Assembly (NCBI GenBank): GCA_019638485.1
Contig: JAHBTP010000001.1
Coordinates: 1,178,001-1,242,000, forward strand
Direction: 5' to 3'
Source of the DNA: Ferruginibacter sp.
GTDB lineage: Bacteria; Bacteroidota; Bacteroidia; Chitinophagales; Chitinophagaceae
Length of the DNA: 64,000 nucleotides
The translations under genes were made by a program, and so were the position numbers. A model generated the notes under the pieces. That model saw only the letters and a program-made list of their open reading frames with translations. It did no database searches and was not told the DNA's origin. Of this stretch, positions 26,920-35,058 are shown in pieces. Numbering within the stretch: position 1 is the first letter of the stretch; each line of letters starts with the position of its first letter.

Positions 26920-28785
26920 TTAATCTGATTTCCGCAATCTGTCCCGAAAGAATTCCTGTAATCTTTCCTGAAGTTTTTGGTTTATTAATGCATAAGTGGG
27001 TGATATTTCAAACATAAAATCTAATGTCTGCACATGCATCTCCATAATCTGATAATCCTTGCTATTAATTATACAGTCATATTTATCCTTAAGAAAAAAC
27101 TTCTTTCTGTCAATCGGATTATCAATGTCTGTATCAACAAAAAAATAAAGCTCATTTTCTGCAAGCTTATCAGGACGGAGGTAATACATCTCTAAGTAGG
27201 GTCCGCCTTTGGCCTCGTCAGTAATAAGAAGACAAATTACGGCCCCTGTTTCAGCAGGAATAATCTGCAACAAGTGCTGGATGTGTGAAAAATGTGTGCC
27301 TATGTACTTGTTATATGATTCATAGTATTGCCTGAAAAATAACTGGATGTTTTTCCATAAGACATTCCTGTTCCATGTATCCTTAAAAGGGATTGCATTT
27401 CTATATTTAGCTTCATCAAATTGACCAGGCTCATATTGCCTGTTTGCAGAATTAAAACCCTTATTTTGTAAATAGTCAATGTAATTCGTAATGAGGTCAA
27501 TATTGTAAAGTTCAGAAGTAATAGTCACTTTAACCTTTGGTACAAAGCCCTCTTTTACTCTTTTTATAGCATCAGCTACTTTTTTCTTGAAATGAGAGGA
27601 AGTTTTCCAATTGCTATAAGAATCAATACCATGGTTACATTCTGTTACCCATCCCGCAAAATTCAATTCAGTTGCAGCAAGTACGGGTAGTACTTTAAAT
27701 AGCATGTATTTAAGTTCCGACAATGAATATGAATCTTGACCAGCTTCCATATCCAGGTACACATAGTTACGGTCAATAAAACTGACAAGATATTCATGCG
27801 CTATGAAATCATCTGGTATTGGGAATTTATACTTACCAGCTACCCCCAAGATTGAATTTTCAAGTGATTTATATGCAGTTTGAACAGGATAGTCCCTTAA
27901 ATCATTAATGTCTTTACTACTTACAAAAACCAGAATATTGCCATTCATCATTTCCAAGCCGATATCAGTATTTTCATCAAAAACAACTTCTTTAATCAGA
28001 GTTTGCTCTTTTTTATATTCTACCGGAAATAGGATATATTGTATATCAGCAAATGTATACTTGATGATACCTATTCCAATTTTCCAATAGTTTGGATAAA
28101 GAATTTCCTTAACTGAACTAAATTCAATATCCAAGATGTAGTTGTATTTGTCTAAATAATTATGAATAGCCCTCAATGCTTGTAAGGGTAGTTTCGTAGG
28201 ATTTTGCAGCCTGTGATTTAGTTCTTCTAACTGTGTTTCAATAGTTCTTTTTTGCTCCCGTAAGGTGTCATAATTCCATACCTTGGTAACAATTTCTTTT
28301 GCTTTCTCTGTCCATTTTTCTATATACTCTCTTTTCACACCATCAATACAGTTTTCAACAGGGAAAGAAATGTTATAGCTTTCTCCGGTCATCTTAGAAG
28401 CCACATCTTTTAAAGTAGCGGCATCAATATGCAGCCAATAAGCTTTTTTATCTTGCCTGTTCACAGCCACAAGAATAACAGGAAGCGGAGAATTTTCACA
28501 GTAAGAAAAAAAACTTCTTTCACATTGATAAGATGGCGAAGCATAGTTTTTAGTCTGCAGTGTTTTTAGTTGTATGTCAATTTTGCCAACTGTGATTCTC
28601 TCTGCATTTGTTATTTCTAATATCCCATCAGAATTTGGATATTTATCCATTACTCGTACTTCTCCTCTAACAAAATTGGTATCTATTAAACCTTGAAATA
28701 TATTTTTACTTTCAACCTCAGCAGCAGAAGTTGAAGGATAAGGTGCTGGCTGACCATCAATTAATTTGCTTGCTTCCTCTTGCAT
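26920..28785 (-). CDS. Large DUF4365-like protein, possible defence effector
   Basis: The 621-residue protein begins with a DUF4365-like segment: VRGEVRVMDKYPNSDGILEI, then GKIDIQLKTLQTKNY, FFSYCENSPLPVILVAVNR and KKAYWLHIDA (~38-140). This pattern (D, QxK, PVIL, yW) belongs to a PD-(D/E)XK-related domain found beside defence and NTPase modules. The remaining ~450 residues are an unrecognised alpha/beta region. It is transcribed toward the AlbA_2 gene and is alone on its strand. The N-terminal call is moderate; function is inference. Confidence 0.65.
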   Translation of the reverse strand: MQEEASKLIDGQPAPYPSTSAAEVESKNIFQGLIDTNFVRGEVRVMDKYPNSDGILEITNAERITVGKIDIQLKTLQTKNYASPSYQCERSFFSYCENSPLPVILVAVNRQDKKAYWLHIDAATLKDVASKMTGESYNISFPVENCIDGVKREYIEKWTEKAKEIVTKVWNYDTLREQKRTIETQLEELNHRLQNPTKLPLQALRAIHNYLDKYNYILDIEFSSVKEILYPNYWKIGIGIIKYTFADIQYILFPVEYKKEQTLIKEVVFDENTDIGLEMMNGNILVFVSSKDINDLRDYPVQTAYKSLENSILGVAGKYKFPIPDDFIAHEYLVSFIDRNYVYLDMEAGQDSYSLSELKYMLFKVLPVLAATELNFAGWVTECNHGIDSYSNWKTSSHFKKKVADAIKRVKEGFVPKVKVTITSELYNIDLITNYIDYLQNKGFNSANRQYEPGQFDEAKYRNAIPFKDTWNRNVLWKNIQLFFRQYYESYNKYIGTHFSHIQHLLQIIPAETGAVICLLITDEAKGGPYLEMYYLRPDKLAENELYFFVDTDIDNPIDRKKFFLKDKYDCIINSKDYQIMEMHVQTLDFMFEISPTYALINQKLQERLQEFFRDRLRKSD

Positions 28786-28904
28786 ATCTTATAATATCAG
28801 TTTAATACAAATTTAATTCATTGCAAGTGTTACTTTCGCTGCAGACTACTCTTATATCAAAGAAATTCTGCCATCAATCCATTTAAAAAATAAAATAAAC
28901 ATGC

Positions 28905-28996
28905 AAGATAGCTCCGGGAAAACGGGGCATCCAAAAGACTACGGCATAAACACAAACCCACCGTACAAAGCTATCTTTTATTCCGTTTCCTTTTGG
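28905..28996. ncRNA. Structured 66-base element, copy 1
   Basis: CCAAAAGACTACGGCATAAA (28931-28950) can pair imperfectly with TTTATTCCGTTTCCTTTTGG (28977-28996), and AAGATAGCT (28905-28913) can pair perfectly with AGCTATCTT (28969-28977). The order of the arms makes a pseudoknot-like arrangement. The 66 bases at 28931-28996 recur at 30899-30964 with the arms conserved and the centre changed. It may be a structured RNA or a DNA site; its strand is not known. Confidence 0.5.
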
Positions 28997-28999
28997 AGT

Positions 29000-30430
29000 G
29001 CAAAGACACCCGTTTCCCTTCACTGACAGGAACATGTTATTTTATTTTTTCATTTTAAATGTATTGTTATGTTAGCATCATTTCCTTTTCCAAGTCGCCG
29101 TCGCAGGCAGTGGGTTTCTTTTTTGGTTACTGGTTGTCATTATAGCAGACTTGTTCATGTAGTGTATCGTTGCCCGGTTGTTGCAGGTGTTCCTTTGGTT
29201 CATCTTGCGTGGCAGCATAAGGTAGTGCCTGCTGTGTAGCTGCTTATTTGCTTTGTGCATTTAGCCTCTGCATTGGCAGGGGCTTTTCTTTTGCTCTGAT
29301 GATACAGATAATTTCGTACTGCCTACAGGCCACCTTCTTCATATCGCTGCATTCGTTCCTCATTTGCTCATTCAGGCGGTAGCCTTTCGGCAATCAGCAA
29401 CTTTCTCCGATTGCCTTAACGGCAGCATCCCGGTACCATACACAAAGCCTGACGGGAAGCTGCCAGCCAATCGCTTCTTTGCCTACCGCACAGACCCCAC
29501 GCTTCGCCGGTAAAAAGGTCTCACTACGGCGGCGTCAGCAAGCAGGTACGCCAAACCATTGCAGCAGCAGCAATACATCTGTTTATAAACTTTTATGGTA
29601 TTGCTGCACCTGCAATGCCCTTCGGGCTGCTATCGCAGGTTTGTCATACTGCTTGCAGTTCCTTCGCCTTCGTTCGGGCAGCTACTGTGTCCTTCACACC
29701 ACTTCGTTCATTACTCCCTTCGTTACGCTACATTACACCTCGTTCGCAGCTAATCAATTTGCTTCATGGCCGGGCAGCCCATCAGCCAGGCACAAATCAT
29801 AACACAGGGCTGCACCAGCCATTTGCAAGCCAACGCTACAATACTCACTGGGTTCCATTCCGCTTCACTATGTCATTCATTCACTTCAGTAGCGTTCAGT
29901 CCACCCGCAGCCTATTATTTGGCTCGCCGGCCGCCCACTTCGGCTGCGTTCACCTTGCGGATGCTAATTGCTCATTCGTACCTCATTTCGCAAAGCACCG
30001 CTAAGGTTCTCTTGCATAGTTCAGCCACCTCCGTACCCTGACGGGAAATTTACTACGGTGGCTTCCTATGGAGCTGGCATCGCAGCAGCCACTTGGCTAA
30101 GCTTCTTTTCATTTATCCGATAAGTGGCTGCCGCTTTACTACCAGCCCCTACGTGGGGCTCGCAGGCACTTCCGTTCGTTCCTCTCTCCAGTGCCTTATG
30201 GCGGCTCGCCACCCACGCTACAGTGCGGACAAGTGTGCCACACGGCTAATCTTCTTTTTTGCCGCAGGCGCTTTTACCGGCAGGCTGAAACACATTTACC
30301 TGCCCTTCCAGAATAGCACTATTGAACTGTTGAATAGGTTTAGCCGATGCATCGGTTGAATATATCCCGGCTGTATCAAACCGGCATAAAAAAAGTGAAG
30401 CATCAGCCTCACTATAATAAGAATAGAATA
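29000..30430. other. 1.4-kb hairpin-rich region without convincing genes
   Basis: Frames here code for implausible, skewed peptides and none resembles a protein family. The DNA is more GC-rich than its surroundings and contains many local stems: GGCAATC/GATTGCC (29389-29415), ACCTGC/GCAGGT enclosing GCCCTTCGGGC (29608-29640), GCCACC..TACGGTGGC (30023-30062), GCAGCCACTT/AAGTGGCTGC (30085-30131), AGCCCC/GGGGCT (30144-30160), GGCACT/AGTGCC (30165-30195). This density suggests one or more structured RNAs or a transfer/replication origin. It is bracketed by the two copies of the 66-base element. Confidence 0.5.
29262..29293 (+). terminator. Intrinsic terminator, plus strand
   Basis: GCCTCTGC and GCAGGGGC pair across an ATTG loop and are followed by TTTTCTTTT. 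No coding gene precedes it on the plus strand, so it may end a small RNA transcribed from somewhere after 29000. Confidence 0.65.
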
Positions 30431-30436
30431 AAAAAA

Positions 30437-30763
30437 TTATTCTTCAACAACACTTGCCCCTGGTGCATTTGATTTCACGGATTCAATACCGTTATCCCTG
30501 CCTGCTGATGTTTCATACATCTCACTTGTACCAATAATCTGACCATTGGAGGCTTTCAGGTTGAAATAATATTTGCCGTTGGATGATGTTTTCTTATCGT
30601 ACTTACTATCATCTTTTGCATTGGCTTTTACAGAATCAATACCGTTTTGACAAGCGGCTTTAGTAGTATAGCCTTCACTTGCTAAAATTTTTTGGCCATT
30701 GTCGGCTTTTAAACTGAAATAATACTGACCGTTACTTCCGGTTTTAATGACAAACTTTCCCAT
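30437..30763 (-). CDS. YegP-like DUF1508 protein, two repeats
   Basis: The 108-residue protein is made of two DUF1508 repeats: KFVIKTGSNGQYYFSLKADN with ILASEGYTTKAACQNGIDSV, and KYDKKTSSNGKYYFNLKASN with IGTSEMYETSAGRDNGIESV. This is the YegP family, small cytosolic proteins of unknown function. The gene is isolated on the minus strand between the hairpin-rich region and the second structured element. Confidence 0.92.
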   Translation of the reverse strand: MGKFVIKTGSNGQYYFSLKADNGQKILASEGYTTKAACQNGIDSVKANAKDDSKYDKKTSSNGKYYFNLKASNGQIIGTSEMYETSAGRDNGIESVKSNAPGASVVEE

Positions 30764-30864
30764 CGTTAAAATTGTTTAGTGAGCGATAAAAATATTAATC
30801 TTTAATGGTTACACTCATGAAATAATCCACAAATAAATAACAAACAAAAAAAGTGCAGCAAGTT

Positions 30865-30983
30865 AGGTGGCTGGCACAAGCCTACGCAGATAAAAAAGCC
30901 AAAAGACTACGGCATAAACACAGGCCTGCCACACAAGGCTATCATTTATTCCGTTTCCTTTTGGCTTTTTAGCCACGCCACCT
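30865..30983. ncRNA. Structured 66-base element, copy 2, with longer stem
   Basis: The core at 30899-30964 repeats 28931-28996. Here the outer stem is extended: AAAAAGCCAAAAG (30893-30905) pairs perfectly with CTTTTGGCTTTTT (30958-30970), and AGGTGGC (30865-30871) with GCCACCT (30977-30983). The central arms differ from copy 1 (AGCCT/AGGCT instead of AGCT/AGCT), which hints at compensatory change. It lies upstream of the small gene at 31073. Confidence 0.5.
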
Positions 30984-31072
30984 GATGTAAATGCTTTCTT
31001 TTTCTTTTTTTCGGTTTTTCTTTCTCTTTTAGGTTTTATATATGGCGGAGCATAATCTTAAATGCTCATACT

Positions 31073-31483
31073 ATGCTTATTAAATGTTACAAACTCAATC
31101 AGGCAATTTCAAAGCCTCATTTCTTTATCCTTTCAAAAGGAAACAACAGCGGCAAACCTTTAGATACAGCTTGCCCTAACTGTTTTGTTTGCATCTGTAA
31201 AACAGAAGAAGAAAAACAACAACTGTACTGGCTGTTTTATGGTTTATGGCAAGGCTTATTTTTTCAGCCATTCCTTACAGGTTCGGTTATTCCTTTTGTC
31301 AGGATAGATGATGTAAAAAAAGTTGCTGTTATGGCTTTGGAAAAAATTACATCCAATCAGGAGCAGTTCAACAAAAACATTTCTATCCTGCAATTACTGG
31401 ATGATAAAAGCAAAGTCATCATGGAACAAATCAAACTTATTAAACAAACTAAAAAGGCTCTTATGTACCAGGTGTTAAAATAA
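31073..31483 (+). CDS. DUF6943-like mobile-element protein
   Basis: The 136-residue protein has the pattern HFFILSKGNNSGKPLDTACP with NCFVCICKTEEEKQQLYWLF, then LWQGLFFQPFLTGSVIPFVR and a helical end. I associate this layout with a Bacteroidota mobile-element family (DUF6943); the number is from memory. Two Cys pairs may bind metal. It has no known function. A strong hairpin with T run follows at 31487-31504. Confidence 0.68.
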   Translation: MLIKCYKLNQAISKPHFFILSKGNNSGKPLDTACPNCFVCICKTEEEKQQLYWLFYGLWQGLFFQPFLTGSVIPFVRIDDVKKVAVMALEKITSNQEQFNKNISILQLLDDKSKVIMEQIKLIKQTKKALMYQVLK

Positions 31484-31510
31484 AAATCCCCCGGAAACGG
31501 GGGACTTTAT
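31484..31510 (+). terminator. Terminator after the DUF6943-like gene
   Basis: TCCCCCG pairs with CGGGGGA across a GAAA-type loop, flanked by A and T runs, right after the stop codon at 31483. Confidence 0.75.
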
Positions 31511-31546
31511 TCTCTCAGCCGAAGGTTACCACACGAACGGCGAGAA

Positions 31547-31729
31547 TTATTTTTTGAACCGCTTAATCATCACTTTTAGAAATACGGTTACTGTAAAACT
31601 TACAGCTGCTCCAATACCGGCTAAGATAATTGTTTTGATTACATCCTCACTGGTGATATTGGCAAAAATGGTGAGCAATGTACCTCCTGCAGTACCGGCT
31701 TTTGTGGTGCTGTCAAAATACTGGTTCAT
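31547..31729 (-). CDS. Small membrane protein (holin-like size)
   Basis: The 60-residue protein has two hydrophobic stretches (TAGGTLLTIFANIT and TIILAGIGAAVSFTVTVFLK) and ends with MIKRFKK. It overlaps the next upstream gene by four bases (ATGA), so both are co-translated. Size and topology resemble small phage holins or other pore-type proteins, but nothing in the sequence proves it. It is the last gene of a five-gene minus-strand group. Confidence 0.6.
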   Translation of the reverse strand: MNQYFDSTTKAGTAGGTLLTIFANITSEDVIKTIILAGIGAAVSFTVTVFLKVMIKRFKK

Positions 31730-31959
31730 TCTTCACCGTCCTTTTTGGGCAATACGCCATCAACAGCCGTTTGGCTAACGGCGCTTGCAATAGTGCCTGC
31801 CACGGCCAAATAACCGGCCACAGTAACCACCGCAGCCGGTAATGCAACAGGGGCAGTGATAATGGTGGTACTAACAGCAGCCAGTATCAGCCCGATATTT
31901 CTAAGCGTTTTGAAAAACTTTGGTGTCGGGGCCGAAACCCTTTGAATTATTTCTTTCAT
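31726..31959 (-). CDS. Small membrane protein
   Basis: This 77-residue protein has two hydrophobic segments (TLRNIGLILAAVSTTIITAP and AVVTVAGYLAVAGTIASAV) and a charged tail KKDGEE, giving a short hairpin in the membrane. It overlaps the 60-residue membrane gene and lies downstream of a DUF5675 gene on the same strand. The two could form a pore together; function unknown. Confidence 0.6.
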   Translation of the reverse strand: MKEIIQRVSAPTPKFFKTLRNIGLILAAVSTTIITAPVALPAAVVTVAGYLAVAGTIASAVSQTAVDGVLPKKDGEE

Positions 31960-31974
31960 TTGATTGGATTTAAA

Positions 31975-32010
31975 AGCCCGGTTAATGAAATATCAACCAG
32001 GCTTTGGTTT
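31975..32010 (-). terminator. Hairpin between the membrane genes and DUF5675
   Basis: AAGCCCGGTT and AACCAGGCTT pair with one mismatch around a loop of 11 bases. For the minus-strand DUF5675 gene ending at 32087 this is a plausible partial terminator. Confidence 0.45.
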
Positions 32011-32086
32011 AAAAATGTTGTTTGTTCCCATTCACTGTATTGCCATTAATGCAATAGCCATTGTAAAATCAAAATAAACATTTGAA

Positions 32087-32488
32087 TTAAGTTTTAATGG
32101 TGAGTAAAATTTTGTTTCCTTTTTCCAATTCCGGGTAAACAAGCGATAGCACTAACTGCAACGCCACCCGAGACCGTAGCCCTTTGCCTTCACCCGTTAA
32201 AACAGAAACCGGGGCGATACAGCCCTTAGATTCTTTCAGGGCATCATTGTAAGCATGGATTAAAATGTAGTTTCTGTTTGCTACACTATTCACCAGCAAA
32301 TGATGCCCGAACCTTTGGCTGTATCTTTTTGTCAGTTGATATGTTCCTTCGGGAATACAGGAAACTCTTGGTTGGTTATCTAACCATGGCAACTCAATAG
32401 TGTTACACACTTTTGTACCGTCAATCAAAAGCTCTCCATTAACGCCGTTGGAATGATATGTCCTGATTAGCTCCAGTTTCATGCTCAT
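32087..32488 (-). CDS. DUF5675 family protein
   Basis: The 133-residue protein fits DUF5675: LELIRTYHSNGVNGELLIDG, CNTIELPWLDNQPRVSCIPE, GTYQLTKRYS, then ILIHAYNDALKESKGCIAPV. The conserved IPEGTY, IH and GCI motifs are visible. The family is common in Bacteroidota mobile and phage regions; its His/Cys pattern resembles L,D-transpeptidase-like or cell-wall active enzymes, but no activity is established. It lies 11 bases after the next upstream gene. Confidence 0.8.
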   Translation of the reverse strand: MSMKLELIRTYHSNGVNGELLIDGTKVCNTIELPWLDNQPRVSCIPEGTYQLTKRYSQRFGHHLLVNSVANRNYILIHAYNDALKESKGCIAPVSVLTGEGKGLRSRVALQLVLSLVYPELEKGNKILLTIKT

Positions 32489-32499
32489 AAGGGTTTGGA

Positions 32500-33255
32500 T
32501 TAGTCGCCATCAACCGCAACGATTGCCAATGCGTTGAAAGCGCCGTTTTTCAAAGGATACATCTGTCCGTTAACTTGTTGGTAGAACTCAACGCCCAGTA
32601 CCAGGAACAGAGGATGTGTACTGGCCGCAGTTACTGCATTGCTCAGGTTGATTACCGCAGTAGGGGTAGCGTCCCATGGAAGGATGGCAGTTTCCTGGGT
32701 ATCGGCAACAAAGCTTTCGTTTTCAAAATCCACCTCTGCACCTGCAGAAATCACTTTGAAATGAGTAGTGCCTCCGGGAGCTGCAACCATGTTTGCAGGG
32801 ACAAACACGGGAATGTTCACTGCAAGCGTTCCGGCAGCCCTGTCAATGGTTGAAGTAAATGGGGCGTACAGGGTGGTGCCCAATTTTCCGTTCAGGTTGA
32901 ACTCAAAGCCTGCCAGTAATTCGGCTTCGCCGTCAATTACATTACGCAGGCCACGGGGGTTGGTAGCATCTTCCTGGATTACTTCCACCATTTTTTTGGT
33001 AAGGCGGCTCACCATGCGGCTATCAGAAGCATTTTGCAGCAATGCACGGATGGAGTTGCGTAAGATTTTCCCGGCCTTACCGGCACGGCCAAATTCAGCG
33101 CCGTTCTCACGGGTACGCTGAAAGGCAGCATCATTGGCGATACGGTCAGCAGGTATGCCGCCCTTTTCACGGGCTAAATAGCCGTCTTTGGATTTATAAA
33201 AAGTGATGTCACCAATGGTACCATCCAATTTGATAATCCCTTTTTGTCTTGCCAT
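32500..33255 (-). CDS. Conserved protein of Bacteroidota elements, unknown function
   Basis: The 251-residue protein starts MARQKGIIKLDGTIGDITFY, a strongly conserved N-terminus I associate with a family frequent in Bacteroidota genomes. The middle is helical (NGAEFGRAGKAGKILRNSIR) and the C-terminal half beta-rich (NLNGKLGTTLYAPFTSTIDR). There is no signal peptide. It is first in a minus-strand group with DUF5675 and two small membrane proteins. A structural (particle or tail-like) role has been considered but is unproven. Confidence 0.7.
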   Translation of the reverse strand: MARQKGIIKLDGTIGDITFYKSKDGYLAREKGGIPADRIANDAAFQRTRENGAEFGRAGKAGKILRNSIRALLQNASDSRMVSRLTKKMVEVIQEDATNPRGLRNVIDGEAELLAGFEFNLNGKLGTTLYAPFTSTIDRAAGTLAVNIPVFVPANMVAAPGGTTHFKVISAGAEVDFENESFVADTQETAILPWDATPTAVINLSNAVTAASTHPLFLVLGVEFYQQVNGQMYPLKNGAFNALAIVAVDGD

Positions 33256-33512
33256 TTTTAATAGGATTTAAGATTAGTAATGGAAATGTTTTGTGGCACA
33301 CTTCATTAAGCCTTTGCGAATTCACAAATGCAAAACTTGCTTATGAAATTGATGTTTGCATCAATGAGCTTCCGAAACCGGCATATATTGCCGCTAATAG
33401 CTTTTATTGCTGTTTATTACTTTCTGTGCTGAATTGTATTTTTGCATTATGCCTTTACTAAATCAAATACATCAGAGTTATGGCAAAGCCATACAAAAGG
33501 CATGGATAAAGT

Positions 33513-33716
33513 ATGAAACCGCAGCAAACAAGGCTCTGTATTTACCCCAAAGATGTGCAGCGTATCACAGGCAAAAGTGAACGCTATGGCAGAATGCTGC
33601 TCCAAAAAATCCGGGAACATTTTCAGAAAGAAGAACACCAGTTTATTACCATTGAAGAATTTTGCAGGTACACCGGCTTTGAAAAAGAAGAAGTTATTTT
33701 ATTCTTAGGAGCATAA
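33513..33716 (+). CDS. Small DNA-binding-like protein
   Basis: The 67-residue protein reads LCIYPKDVQRITGKSERYGR MLL (helix-turn-helix-like) and ends ITIEEFCRYTGFEKEEVILF, giving two short helical motifs typical of small regulators in Bacteroidota elements. It lies alone between the divergent minus-strand group and the right end of the element. A terminator hairpin follows directly. Confidence 0.65.
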   Translation: MKPQQTRLCIYPKDVQRITGKSERYGRMLLQKIREHFQKEEHQFITIEEFCRYTGFEKEEVILFLGA

Positions 33717-33743
33717 AAACCTGTTCAAAAAACAGGCAGGTTT
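33717..33743 (+). terminator. Terminator after the small HTH-like gene
   Basis: AAACCTG (33717-33723) pairs with CAGGTTT (33737-33743), starting one base after the stop codon, with T-rich sequence following. Confidence 0.6.
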
Positions 33744-33889
33744 ATTTGTGCAAAAGCGTTGATTTCAGTAACTTTACAGTCATACGATTTAGTAAGAAAT
33801 GACTTGAAAAGTGAGGGGGTAAATTCGGTTACCCGAAGTTTACAAACTCTTGAAAGTATTGATAATAAAGGATTGCAGAGGCTTATACA

Positions 33890-34297
33890 AATCCCTCTCT
33901 CTCCGCAAAGCAAAAAGTCCGGCATTAAGCCGGCATTTTTGTTTTATGAGTGTTGAAAGCTTGCTTTCAAAAGTGAATAAAATAAAAATGGGAATGAGCG
34001 AAGCGAATGGACTTTTTGGTTTGATGTCTCCCCTTCAGGGATCAATGAAGTTAATCCCTCTCTCTCCGCAAAGCAAAAAGTCCGGCATTAAGCCGGCATT
34101 TTTGTTTTATGAGTGTTGAAAGCTTGCTTTCAAAAGTGAATAAAATAAAAATGGGAATGAGCGAAGCGAATGGACTTTTTGGTTTGATGTCTCCCCTTCA
34201 GGGATCAATAAAGTTAATCCCTCTCTCCGCAAAGCAAAAAGTCCGGCATTAAGCCGGCATTTTTGTTTTATGAGTGTTGAAAGCTTGCTTTCAAAAT
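33890..34297 (+). repeat. Tandem 163-bp repeats starting with a tRNA-Ser-like 3' end (attachment site)
   Basis: Three copies begin at 33890, 34053 and 34216 with AATCCCTCTCTCTCCGC (the third lacks one CT), period 163. This word matches the 3' end of many Bacteroidota tRNA-Ser genes. Each is followed by a terminator (CCGGCATTAAGCCGG then T run, e.g. 33919-33933) and the palindrome GAAAGCTTGCTTTC. The third copy is partial and ends near 34297. The segment before 33890 differs, as expected for the inside end of an element. No full tRNA-Ser is present. Interpreted as attR plus further insertion scars. Confidence 0.7.
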
Positions 34298-34672
34298 CCA
34301 GTCCAAACATTTTTCCATCCAACATACTTTGTAACCTTTTCAATCATCGGTTACTCTAATACCTTTAAACAAGCAAGCACAAAAGTGAAAAGATTAACTA
34401 TGACCTTCCATTAAAACCCATAATGACTTTGTTAAAAATACCCAGTAAATGGATCATCCAAAGATAAAAATTGCAGGTTTTATATTAAAATCATTAAATA
34501 CCAAAACCATTCCATATTTCCATGGTTTTATACAAAGTGATTTTACTTGGCCCCTAGGGAGGTGAGGAAGTTCTTCGTTAAAGGCTTCAACCTATTGAAT
34601 TGTCATTGAATGGTATAACAAAACTATTTTCAAAGAAGTTCAAATAGGATGACAATAAAAAAACAATAAAAA
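34298..34672. other. AT-rich intergenic stretch
   Basis: I see no gene in these 375 bases. One inverted repeat (AAACCAT...ATGGTTT, about 34504-34528) lies in the middle, and the last 100 bases probably hold the promoter of the DoxX-like operon, though no clear TAnnTTTG box stands out. Confidence 0.45.
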
Positions 34673-35056
34673 ATGCAATTAAATCATTCACCACAGGTAT
34701 TAAAGCAATCCTATAATTTATTAAAATATACATTTGTTATAATTCCCATTGTTGCTGGAGTTGATAAATTTACCAATCTACTGACTCATTGGGAAAAGTA
34801 TGCGAATCTGTCAATTATAAATCTTCTACCATTTTCCACATCAACTTTTATGATGATTGTGGGAGTCATAGAAACTATTGCAGGCATAATTGTACTAAAA
34901 AAGCCCGAAATTGGAGGTTACATAGTTTCAGGCTGGCTAACAATTATTGCGCTTACCTTATTAATTGGTTTCAATTATGTAGATATAGCAGTCCGTGATA
35001 TCGTAATGTCGATTTCGGCTTTATCAATGGCAAGAATATCTAAAATCATTGAATAA
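34673..35056 (+). CDS. DoxX-like four-helix membrane protein
   Basis: The 127-residue protein has four hydrophobic segments (YTFVIIPIVAGVDKF, STFMMIVGVIETIAGIIVL, YIVSGWLTIIALTLLIGFNY, DIVMSISALSMARI) with the GVDKF motif after helix 1, as in DoxX-like proteins. It is the first gene of an operon with an ECF sigma factor, two bases downstream. Role unknown; DoxX-type proteins are often linked to oxidative or thiol stress. Confidence 0.78.
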   Translation: MQLNHSPQVLKQSYNLLKYTFVIIPIVAGVDKFTNLLTHWEKYANLSIINLLPFSTSTFMMIVGVIETIAGIIVLKKPEIGGYIVSGWLTIIALTLLIGFNYVDIAVRDIVMSISALSMARISKIIE

Positions 35057-35058
35057 AT

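Noticed and set aside
29078..29260. 60-codon minus-strand frame near the structured element
   Set aside because: The peptide is unlike any known family and its start falls inside the terminator hairpin; not enough to call a gene.
29479..30359. Open frames of 80-130 codons on the plus strand
   Set aside because: The peptides are biased (Ser/His/Thr/Ala-rich), overlap one another in different frames and lack recognisable motifs; the region's hairpins explain the composition.
33890..34297. Possible CRISPR or simple tandem repeat
   Set aside because: The 163-bp period, tRNA-like end and internal terminator fit attachment-site duplication better; there are no short repeats with unique spacers.
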